Shown: positions 7,647-13,820 of the stretch, in pieces
Numbering within the stretch: position 1 is the stretch's first letter
Layout of the letters: every line of letters begins with the position of its first letter
From: CAZHDI01 sp964531285
GTDB lineage: Bacteria > Pseudomonadota > Alphaproteobacteria > JAJFIK01
Assembly (NCBI GenBank): GCA_964531285.1
Contig: CAZHDI010000084.1
Location: forward strand, 1 to 15,211
Reading direction: 5' to 3'
Length of the DNA: 15,211 nt
Made by a program: the position numbers and the translations under genes
Notes under the pieces: model-generated
Told to the model about the DNA's origin: nothing
Databases searched by the model: none
The model's input: only the letters and a program-made list of their open reading frames with translations

Positions 7647-8423
7647 TCAGGCGCCATGCTTCACCGCAATGATGAACAGACGCCTGAACAGAAACAAGGT
7701 CTCGCCCGAAGCCGATGGTGGGTAGGCCGCGCGCAAACGAGTGGCACAATCGGCCAGGAAGGCCGCATGGTGCTCGTCCGGCAGGGCCTCCAGATAGGGC
7801 ACCAGCGCGGTCCCGCGCACCCAGCCCAGCACCGGGTCGTCCCCGGTCAGACGCTGGGCGTATTCGGTGCGCCAGATATCGAGGCCGGCCGACAGCGGCG
7901 CGAGCCAGTCGAGATAGGCCCGCGGATGATGCACCGGGGCGGAGCGCCCGGCCGTACCGATCCAGTGGACCCAGCGCGGATCCTGGGCCGCCTCATGCAA
8001 GGCCCGATGGGACGGCGCGGTGAAATTGTCCGGCATCTGGACCGCCAGCACGCCGCCCGGCGCCAGGCGATCCATCAGCGTGGCAAAGGCCGCGCCATGG
8101 TCATCGACCCAATGCAGCAGGGCGTTGGAAAACAGCAGATCCGGCGGTTCGGGCGGCTCATAAGCGATGGCGTCGGCCTCGGCCCAGTCCGCCTGCACCG
8201 GACCACTGGCGCGGGCCTTGTCCAGCATCACGGCCGACGTGTCGACGCCGATCAGCCGCGCGTTCGGATACCGCGCCGCCAGAAGCGCGGTCGAGTTGCC
8301 CGGCCCGCAGCCCAGGTCGATGACGAGACGCGGGCGCTCCGCCGGCACGCGCGCCAGAAGATCGGCGGCAGGGCGCGTGCGCAGATCGTCAAAGCGCAGA
8401 TACGTGGCCGGGTCCCACGCCAT
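7647..8423 (-). CDS. tam: Trans-aconitate 2-methyltransferase
   Basis: A 258-residue class I SAM-dependent methyltransferase resembling E. coli Tam along its whole length. Tam methylates trans-aconitate, a spontaneous isomer of the TCA intermediate cis-aconitate that inhibits aconitase, and so removes it. Matches include the start (WDPATYLRFDDLRTRPAADL), the SAM motif I D36-LGCGPGNSTALL, the motif II acidic residue in GVDTSAVM, NALLHWVDDH (100-109), GGVLAVQMPDN (123-133), DIWRTEY, and the C-terminal FRRLFI. Its ATG shares one base with the TGA of the histidine kinase upstream (TGATG), so the two are probably translationally coupled. A weaker alternative is a related small-molecule methyltransferase with a different acid substrate. 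Confidence 0.88.
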   Translation of the reverse strand: MAWDPATYLRFDDLRTRPAADLLARVPAERPRLVIDLGCGPGNSTALLAARYPNARLIGVDTSAVMLDKARASGPVQADWAEADAIAYEPPEPPDLLFSNALLHWVDDHGAAFATLMDRLAPGGVLAVQMPDNFTAPSHRALHEAAQDPRWVHWIGTAGRSAPVHHPRAYLDWLAPLSAGLDIWRTEYAQRLTGDDPVLGWVRGTALVPYLEALPDEHHAAFLADCATRLRAAYPPSASGETLFLFRRLFIIAVKHGA

Positions 8424-9961
8424 CAGGCGGCCCGCCCGGGCCGGGGCGGACGGCCCCGGTCATTGGCGGCCTGGGCGTCGGGCAGGGCGATGCGGAACAC
8501 CGTGCCCTCCGGTCCCGACCGGGCAAGCTCCAGGGTGCCGCCATGGGCCGACACCAGGTCGCTGGCAATGGCGAGCCCGAGCCCGGTGCCGCCCGCGCGC
8601 GCCGAGGATACAAACGCCTGAAAGAGTTGGCTCTTGATCTTGTCGGGAATGCCCGGGCCGGTGTCCACGACGTCGATAACCGTCCGTGTCCCGCCGCCGA
8701 CGGTCTCTGTCCCGGCCTTGACGGTAACGCTGCCGCCGCTCCGGTCATCGCCCGCCGCGCTCTCAATGGCCTGAGCCGCGTTCCGCGTCAGGTTCAGCAA
8801 AACCCGGAACAACTGTTCGGGATCGGCATAGACCTCCAGCGCGCCATCCACCTCATTCACGAACGAGACAGGTCCGTCCGGCGGCAACAGCAGCGTCGCG
8901 CTCACATCGTCGACAATGCCTTGCAACAGAACCCGGCGCGGCGCCGGCGGGCTTTCCTCGGCCCGGCCGTATTTCAAGGTCTGTGTGCAGAGGGTCACGG
9001 CCCGGTCGATGCTGGTCACGAGGCGCGGCACGAGGCGGCGTACATCCGGGTCCTCGATGGCCGCCAGGCGGTCGGTGATGAGTTGCGCGCTCGCCAGAAT
9101 GTTCCGCAGGTCGTGATTGATCTTGCTCACGGCCGTCCCGAGCGCGGCGAGCCGGGTTTTCTGTTGAAGCGCGCCGTGCAGATCCCGCTGCATGGCGTTG
9201 AGCGCCCGGCTTGCCAGACCGATCTCGCCGGCTTTTTCGCGCGGGGCGATAATGCGGCTGGCGTCCTCGGGCTGCTTGCGGAAATGCAGCATGCTGAAGA
9301 TGATCCGGCGGATCGGCATGACCAGGGTGTGATAGGCGGTCACGAAGATCAGGACAGCGGTGATCCCGGCAATCGCCAGGGACAGCAGCAAGATATTGAT
9401 GCTGCGCTCAACCAGTGCGGCCTTGAGCGGGGCTTCCGATGCAATGATCTCGACCGACTGGCCGGTCTCCAGCGGGCGTCCCAGAATGTGCATGTACCGG
9501 CCCGGCGCCGCGAACAGGGAATCGAAGGCCTGGAGCGTGCAGGTCAACCAATCGTCATGGAGCAGATTAACCGTGAAATCCGGTGTCGGCGGATTGTCCA
9601 CCATGAACAGCGGCTCGCGTGCGGCGCCCTGGTTGAGGATCACCACCTGCGCCATGGTGCGCTCTAGTACATCGGCCACGATCATGCCGTCCACCCGGCT
9701 TTCCGTGTCCGGCATACTCGCCCGGCTGGCCTCATGGACCAGGATCGCGATTTGCGCCTGATTGACGCGCCGGGTGAGATAATCCTTGTAGAAATTACCG
9801 AGCGACAGGACAAAAACCACCGCTTCGGCCAGCAGGACGAACGCCACCGTCATGGAGAACAGGCGGCCCGACAGCCCGCGCGTCACGCTGCTCATGGTCC
9901 CGACACGGCGTTTGCGGCGCCGGGCGGGCTCTGGCCTGATCGGTTGCTCGGACGGCGCCAT
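8423..9961 (-). CDS. Orphan membrane sensor histidine kinase
   Basis: A 512-residue two-component sensor kinase. An Arg-rich cytoplasmic tail (1-34) is followed by TM1 (about 35-55), a periplasmic domain of about 130 residues with no recognised motif, TM2 (about 188-213) and a HAMP-like linker. The dimerisation segment has the phosphoacceptor H283 in the H box INHDLRN, and the ATP-binding domain has N394 (NLTRNAAQAIES), D433 in DTGPGIP and GGTGLGLA (457-464). All catalytic boxes are intact. ATG 9961 has AAGGA 8 nt upstream; an internal ATG at residue 23 is possible. It lies 43 bp downstream of the MerA-like gene and overlaps tam by one base. No response regulator is encoded in the window, so its partner must be elsewhere. 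The signal is unknown. Confidence 0.9.
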   Translation of the reverse strand: MAPSEQPIRPEPARRRKRRVGTMSSVTRGLSGRLFSMTVAFVLLAEAVVFVLSLGNFYKDYLTRRVNQAQIAILVHEASRASMPDTESRVDGMIVADVLERTMAQVVILNQGAAREPLFMVDNPPTPDFTVNLLHDDWLTCTLQAFDSLFAAPGRYMHILGRPLETGQSVEIIASEAPLKAALVERSINILLLSLAIAGITAVLIFVTAYHTLVMPIRRIIFSMLHFRKQPEDASRIIAPREKAGEIGLASRALNAMQRDLHGALQQKTRLAALGTAVSKINHDLRNILASAQLITDRLAAIEDPDVRRLVPRLVTSIDRAVTLCTQTLKYGRAEESPPAPRRVLLQGIVDDVSATLLLPPDGPVSFVNEVDGALEVYADPEQLFRVLLNLTRNAAQAIESAAGDDRSGGSVTVKAGTETVGGGTRTVIDVVDTGPGIPDKIKSQLFQAFVSSARAGGTGLGLAIASDLVSAHGGTLELARSGPEGTVFRIALPDAQAANDRGRPPRPGRAA

Positions 9962-10004
9962 GCCGTGCGTCCTTGTCGGCCGGTCCCGGGGCCGGCCGGG
10001 ACGG

Positions 10005-11519
10005 TCAGGGCAGTTTCAGCAACAGGCGCACGATCGCGCGCACCCGGGGTCCGAACAGGACGGGCGTGTAGAATTGGCCGGCGGCCCGTTTCGACACCTC
10101 GCCCAGGGTCGGATAGGGCGCAATGTAGCCTGTCATGTCGGACATTTTCATCTTCTTTGACAGGGCCAGCAGCCACGGTTGCAGCACCTCTCCGGCCTGG
10201 GGTCCCACAATGGAGACCCCCAGGATCCGGCCGTTCTTGCGCGCCATGACCTTGATGAAGCCGGCGGTCTCGCGTTCCGCCTGGGCCCGGTCGTTCTCGG
10301 CGAACTGCCATTCGGTGACAACCGTATCGTCATGCCGCGCGCGCGCGTCTTCCTCGGTCAAACCGACATGGGCCAGTTCCGGCTCGGTATAGGTGACATG
10401 GGGCACCTGAGACAGGTCGCTCTTGGCCGGCACCCGGAACAGGGCATTCCGGACGACAATGCTGGCGTGATAGCCCGCCACATGGGTGAATTGCTGGCCG
10501 TCCGCGATGCAGTCTCCGATGGCGAAGACCCTGCGGTTGCTCGTGCGCAGACGGGCGTCCACGTCTATGCCGCGCTTGGAAAACCGGATGCCGGCGCCTT
10601 CCAGATTGAGCCCCTCGACCATGGGCTGACGCCCCGCGGCCACCAGCAGATGCGTGCCCTCGATGGTGATGGCCTGTCCGGCGCGGCGATAGTCGACCGT
10701 GATCCGTCCGGCCTCGCCGGACACACCGTCGATCTGCGCGTCTTCTTCGATGGCCACGCCATCCTCGCGCACCGCATCCAGCACCAGCTTGGTCAGCGCC
10801 GCATCGTCGCGCGGCAGGGCCCGGTCGCGCTCCAGCACGGTGACCTTGGCGCCCAGACGGGCATGCGCCTGCGCCATTTCCATGCCGATCGGCCCGCCGC
10901 CGATGATGATCAGATGGCGCGGCTGCTCGCGGTTGTCGAAAATGGTCTCGTTGGTCAGATAGGGCACCGTGTCGAGGCCAGGCACCGGCGGGACGGCGGG
11001 AACCGAGCCCGTGGCGAGCACGAAGCGCTTGGCCGCGATTTCGAGCCCGTCCACGCTCAGCCGGGTCTTGTCCAGGAACCGCGCCTTGCCTTCCAGCACC
11101 GTCACGCCGAAATCCTCGAACCGCTCCACCGAGTCGATGGGGCCGATGGACTGGATAACACCCTTCACATGGTCGTTGACCTTGGCGAAATCGATGATCG
11201 GGGTCTGGGAGCCGATGCCGAACCGGTAGGCATGGGTCATGGTCTTGGCGGCCTTGCCCGCCGCCAGCAGGGCCTTGGAGGGCACGCAGCCGGTGTGCAG
11301 ACATTCGCCGCCCATCACGCCGTCGCGGATGTGCTTTTCGATCAGCACCACATCGGCGCCCATCTGCGCCGCACCGGCGGCGACCGACAGGCCGGCCGCG
11401 CCCGCGCCGATGATGCACAAATCCGGTTTCAGGCGATCCGATGCGTGCGCCGCCATGGTCTTGCCCCCGTGCCCCCCGGAGCCAGCCGGCCCCGTCTTGG
11501 ATGTATCTGAGATGGACAT
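10005..11519 (-). CDS. MerA-like FAD-dependent pyridine nucleotide-disulfide oxidoreductase
   Basis: A 504-residue class I flavoprotein disulfide reductase, related to dihydrolipoyl dehydrogenase and mercuric reductase. Seen: FAD Rossmann G38-AGAAG43, redox-active disulfide C73-LHTG-C78-VPSKAL, NAD(P)H Rossmann G207-GGPIG212, the second FAD motif RRVFAIGDC, and a C-terminal dimerisation domain. Where lipoamide dehydrogenase has the catalytic HPTLSE, this protein has Y469-PTLGE474. Mercuric reductase also has Tyr there, but this protein lacks both the N-terminal heavy-metal domain and the C-terminal cysteine pair of MerA. The substrate is therefore unknown. ATG 11519 shares its A with the TAA of the VTT gene (TAATG). 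An internal ATG at residue 22 (11456) is an alternative, because the first 30 residues are low-complexity. Pairing with a VTT protein is known in other bacteria. Confidence 0.88.
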   Translation of the reverse strand: MSISDTSKTGPAGSGGHGGKTMAAHASDRLKPDLCIIGAGAAGLSVAAGAAQMGADVVLIEKHIRDGVMGGECLHTGCVPSKALLAAGKAAKTMTHAYRFGIGSQTPIIDFAKVNDHVKGVIQSIGPIDSVERFEDFGVTVLEGKARFLDKTRLSVDGLEIAAKRFVLATGSVPAVPPVPGLDTVPYLTNETIFDNREQPRHLIIIGGGPIGMEMAQAHARLGAKVTVLERDRALPRDDAALTKLVLDAVREDGVAIEEDAQIDGVSGEAGRITVDYRRAGQAITIEGTHLLVAAGRQPMVEGLNLEGAGIRFSKRGIDVDARLRTSNRRVFAIGDCIADGQQFTHVAGYHASIVVRNALFRVPAKSDLSQVPHVTYTEPELAHVGLTEEDARARHDDTVVTEWQFAENDRAQAERETAGFIKVMARKNGRILGVSIVGPQAGEVLQPWLLALSKKMKMSDMTGYIAPYPTLGEVSKRAAGQFYTPVLFGPRVRAIVRLLLKLP

Positions 11520-12286
11520 TAGCGCGAACGGTCCTTTCGGGCGAACCGGCGATAGATCACAGGCAGCAGAGACAGGGCTGCCAGGCCCAGGATCGGCCCC
11601 AGAATCTCCAGCCGGAAGATGATCGACAGGTCCGGATCCTCGCCGGCCTCGAACACCGCGCCGAGCCCGTTGCCGACGCTGGCATAGACCAGCGTGCCCG
11701 GAATGATCCCCAGAACGGTCGCGATGATATAGGTCCGCACCGGCACGCCGAGGAACGCGGGCGCGATATTGACCGCCCAGAACGGGAAGAACGGCAGAAG
11801 CCGGAGGGTCAGCATGTAATTGAATGCGTTTTCCTGGAAGCCCCGCGCCATCGGCTCGATGAAGCCCTTGGCCCGCTCGCGCAAGGGCTCGGCCAGGGCG
11901 GTCCGCGCCACCAGAAAGATGATCGTTGCGCCGATGGTCGCCCCGATGACCACCAGGGCGCCGCCGAAAAAGGTCCCGAAGAGAAAGCCGCCAGTCAGGG
12001 TCATCACCGCGCCGCCGGGCAGGGACACCGCCACCACGACGATATAGGCGAGCACGAATCCGACGACAGCGAGGAGATAATTGTCCGCGACCCAGGCTTT
12101 CAGCGTCTCATGGTTTTCGCGCAGGCGATCAAACGATAGCCAATCCGCCAGCCCGGAGACATAAAGGCCCGCCAGAACGGCAACAATCACGACCAGCGGG
12201 ATCAGCCGTCCGATCATCGAGGATGGTTTTTTCGGTTTGTCGCCCCCCGGCGTGCCGGTTTCGTCCGTCGTTTCGGGATCGCCCAT
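11519..12286 (-). CDS. TVP38/TMEM64 (VTT, DedA-like) family membrane protein
   Basis: A 255-residue integral inner-membrane protein of the VTT superfamily, whose DedA relatives include lipid-carrier flippases; this subgroup has no settled function. After a charged N-terminal tail come TM1 (about 26-44), a helical linker, and hydrophobic segments at about 70-90, 95-128, 184-206 and 224-245. The family signature is present: Gly-rich re-entrant segment (GGAVMTLTGGFLFGTFFGG, 91-109), then R162-LLP-FFPFW-AVN173 and GVPVRTYIIATVLGIIPGT. ATG 12286 was chosen because a strong AGGAGG lies 6 nt upstream; earlier in-frame ATGs at 12301 and 12319 would place that Shine-Dalgarno inside the gene. It is the first gene of the five-gene minus-strand cluster, divergent from rpmH, and its stop overlaps the start of the MerA-like gene. 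Confidence 0.9.
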   Translation of the reverse strand: MGDPETTDETGTPGGDKPKKPSSMIGRLIPLVVIVAVLAGLYVSGLADWLSFDRLRENHETLKAWVADNYLLAVVGFVLAYIVVVAVSLPGGAVMTLTGGFLFGTFFGGALVVIGATIGATIIFLVARTALAEPLRERAKGFIEPMARGFQENAFNYMLTLRLLPFFPFWAVNIAPAFLGVPVRTYIIATVLGIIPGTLVYASVGNGLGAVFEAGEDPDLSIIFRLEILGPILGLAALSLLPVIYRRFARKDRSR

Positions 12287-12317
12287 GGCGCGCCTCCTCA
12301 TCTCAGCCCTTCCACCC

Positions 12318-12346
12318 ACATCAAATCATTCTGGCGCCGCTCACAA
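12318..12346 (-). promoter_or_regulatory. Candidate promoter for the VTT-MerA-like-kinase-tam-glk operon
   Basis: On the minus strand TTGTGA (12346-12341) and TGATGT (12323-12318) are separated by 17 nt. The -10 match is poor. If used, transcription would start near 12311 and give a leader of about 25 nt carrying the AGGAGG site before ATG 12286. No better pair is visible in the spacer on this strand. Confidence 0.3.
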
Positions 12347-12407
12347 CCCGCTTGCCGGACACAACTGCGTCACAGGTCCGCCAGCCGCTTCCGCCCGCCG
12401 CTCCCGA

Positions 12408-12436
12408 TTGACACGCCCGTCCGCCCGGCGTATCAC
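12408..12436 (+). promoter_or_regulatory. Near-consensus sigma-70 promoter for rpmH-rnpA-yidD
   Basis: TTGACA (12408-12413) is a perfect -35 box, followed after 17 nt by TATCAC (12431-12436) as the -10 box. Spacing is optimal. Transcription would begin around 12443, giving rpmH a leader of close to 90 nt. A strong promoter suits a ribosomal protein gene. It lies in the 243-bp spacer divergent from the VTT gene. I saw no DnaA boxes in this spacer. Confidence 0.72.
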
Positions 12437-12529
12437 CTCGATCTTTCCGAGATCCAACCGGTCGCAGAGTGCGCGCGAGGACAGTCGCGCACCGTTCCGG
12501 TTTGGCAGACCGAGTTGAGGAGACTTCCG

Positions 12530-12664
12530 GTGAAGCGCACATTTCAGCCGAGCCGCATCGTTCGCAAGCGCCGCCACGGCTTTCGCAGCCGGATGGCAAC
12601 CAAGAACGGCCGCTTGATTTTGAACCGCCGCCGCGCCAGGGGCCGCAAGCGCCTCTCCGCGTAA
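12530..12664 (+). CDS. rpmH: 50S ribosomal protein L34 (GTG start)
   Basis: A 44-residue, highly basic protein. The translation begins MKRTFQPSRIVRKRRHGF and continues with the conserved RMATKNGR and RRRARGRKRLSA, which is the full L34 of the large ribosomal subunit. The start codon is GTG at 12530, preceded by GAGGAG about 10 nt upstream. It is the first gene of the rpmH-rnpA-yidD-yidC block. Just after the stop there is a small hairpin, GCCGG/CCGGC (12666-12670 and 12680-12684), with no T tract, followed by the 65-bp repeat array that separates it from rnpA. Confidence 0.98.
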   Translation: MKRTFQPSRIVRKRRHGFRSRMATKNGRLILNRRRARGRKRLSA

Positions 12665-12692
12665 GGCCGGCGTCAGGGTCCGGCTGCCAAGG

Positions 12693-12968
12693 CTTCATGT
12701 GAGCACGGCCCGTTCGGGGCCGCGCGCAGCGGAAGCAAAAAAGCAGCCCTGAGCCCGCTTCATGTGAGCACGGCCCGTTCGGGGCCGCGCGCAGCGGAAG
12801 CAAAAAAGCAGNNNNNNNNNNNNNNNNNNNNNNNNNNNNNNNNNNNNNNNNNNNNNNNNNNNNNNNNNNNNNNNNNNNNNNNNNNNNNNNNNNNNNNNNN
12901 NNNNNNNNNNNTGAGCCCGCTTCATGTGAGCACGGCCCGTTCGGGGCCGCGCGCAGCGGAAGCAAACC
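12693..12968 (+). repeat. 65-bp tandem repeat array between rpmH and rnpA, interrupted by an assembly gap
   Basis: Copies start with CTTCATGTGAGCACGG at 12693, 12758 and 12920. The first two are exactly 65 bp apart and identical over their common length (54 bases, up to the N run). Each copy contains a perfect 6-bp stem CGGCCC-GTTCG-GGGCCG (12706-12722, 12771-12787, 12933-12949), then GCGGAAGCAAA. Copies 1 and 2 go on into an A tract and AGCAG. Copy 3 diverges after GCAAA and runs directly into the rnpA start region. The N run begins exactly at the end of AGCAG and ends exactly at TGAGCCCG, so at least the 3 missing bases CCC, and possibly many more whole copies, are hidden. There are no unique spacers, so this is not a CRISPR array. 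It makes up nearly all of the spacer of about 307 bases between rpmH and rnpA. Confidence 0.9.
12812..12911. other. Assembly gap (100 N)
   Basis: Exactly 100 consecutive N, a length commonly used as a placeholder for gaps of unknown size. It lies inside the tandem repeat, which is the likely reason the assembly broke. The true length is unknown. Confidence 0.97.
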
Positions 12969-12971
12969 ACC

Positions 12972-13352
12972 ATGACATCCTTGACCACCGCACCCGGCGC
13001 GCGCCCGCTGACCATGATCAAGCGGCGCGCCGACTTTTTGCGTGCGGCGAAGGGCAAGCGCGCTTCGTCCCGGGGCGTGGTTGTGCAGTTTCTCCCAGAT
13101 GAGACGGCCGATGCGCCCGCGGCCATTGGCTTCACCGCGTCGAAAAAGGTCGGCGGCGCGGTGGTCCGCAACCGGGCCAAGCGGCGTCTGCGCGAGGCGG
13201 CCCGCACGGTGCTGGGCACCCATGCCCGTCCGGGGCTGTATGTCCTGATTGCGCGCGGCGATACGGCGACCCGCGACTATGCCCGCCTTCTCGGCGATCT
13301 GCGCTATGCTGTGGCCCGGGTCCACGGCGAGGAGCGCAAATCCCAGTCATGA
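12972..13352 (+). CDS. rnpA: Ribonuclease P protein component
   Basis: A 126-residue basic protein, the protein subunit of RNase P, which helps the catalytic RNA cut 5' leaders from pre-tRNAs. Family features are TMIKRRADFLRAAKGKR near the start, the GFTASKKVGGAVVRNR block and the R66-N67-R68-AKRRLREA helix that contacts RNA, then GLYVLIARGDT. ATG 12972 is used here. ATG 13014 (residue 15, just before IKRRADF) is a possible shorter start, but has no Shine-Dalgarno. For 12972 the best site is GGAAG, which belongs to the last copy of the 65-bp repeat. The stop overlaps the yidD start as ATGA. Confidence 0.95.
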   Translation: MTSLTTAPGARPLTMIKRRADFLRAAKGKRASSRGVVVQFLPDETADAPAAIGFTASKKVGGAVVRNRAKRRLREAARTVLGTHARPGLYVLIARGDTATRDYARLLGDLRYAVARVHGEERKSQS

Positions 13353-13612
13353 CCGGCATGATCCGCGCCCTGCTCATCGGCCTGCTCTCCGCGCCGATCC
13401 ATTTTTATCGTGTGGTCATCTCGCCGCTGGTGCCGCCCGCCTGCCGGTTTCAGCCGACCTGTTCGCAATACGCGCTCGATGCGCTCAAGATCCACGGCCC
13501 GCTGCGCGGATCCTGGCTGGCGCTGCGCCGCATCCTGCGCTGCCACCCCATCAAGGCGCTCGGCGGCGCCTCCGGCTTTGATCCCGTCCCGCCGAAACAA
13601 TCGGACCCATGA
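13349..13612 (+). CDS. yidD: Membrane protein insertion efficiency factor YidD
   Basis: An 87-residue YidD (DUF37) protein, which associates with the inner membrane and aids YidC-dependent insertion. The N-terminal amphipathic/hydrophobic helix (5-28) is followed by the diagnostic C32-RFQPTCSQYALDAL and the conserved R64-C65-H66-P67. Its ATG overlaps the rnpA stop (ATGA), pointing to translational coupling. It is separated from yidC by 208 bp. Confidence 0.95.
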   Translation: MTGMIRALLIGLLSAPIHFYRVVISPLVPPACRFQPTCSQYALDALKIHGPLRGSWLALRRILRCHPIKALGGASGFDPVPPKQSDP

Positions 13613-13820
13613 GGCAACGATCGCGGGCGCGAGGGGCTACCGCGCGGGCTCCGTCATCGTTATATGTGAACGCGTGTTTACCGCCCGCCCCGCATGGATC
13701 GCCTTGCCGGAGCGGGCGCGTGTATGTCAGGGGAAAGGGTCCGGTACCGGGCTCAACAGCGCGCCGCCATCGCGAAAGCCGGGCCGGGCGCGCGCCAACA
13801 ACGCCATGTGAAAGCTGCTC
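13613..13820 (+). other. yidD-yidC spacer with hairpin and a doubtful small ORF
   Basis: This 208-bp spacer is unusually long for an otherwise overlapping gene block. It contains a 7-bp inverted repeat, CGCCCGC (13682-13688) with GCGGGCG (13712-13718), and a CCGGTACCGG palindrome (13741-13750). A 71-codon frame (13609-13824) spans it, overlapping the yidD stop as ATGA and the yidC start as ATGA. Its codon use argues against coding: by my count about 62% of third positions are G or C, with AGG, CGA, TTA and GGA codons, and the product is Arg/Pro/Ser-rich. An AT-rich patch, TTATATGTGAA (13660-13670), could be a yidC promoter -10 region, but no -35 box is evident. Confidence 0.5.

Noticed and set aside
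12287..12529. Possible chromosomal origin next to rpmH
   Set aside because: The gene block often lies near origins, but no DnaA boxes or AT-rich unwinding region are visible here, and dnaA is not in the window.
12706..12722. Repeat hairpin as an intrinsic terminator of rpmH
   Set aside because: The stem is strong but is followed on the plus strand by GC-rich sequence and an A tract, not a T tract.
12693..12968. Tandem repeat considered as a CRISPR array
   Set aside because: Copies are contiguous 65-bp units with no unique spacers, and there are no cas genes in the window.
12321..13325. Minus-strand frames running through rpmH, the repeats and the N run
   Set aside because: They pass through assembly-gap N bases and lie opposite rpmH and rnpA, so they are artefacts.
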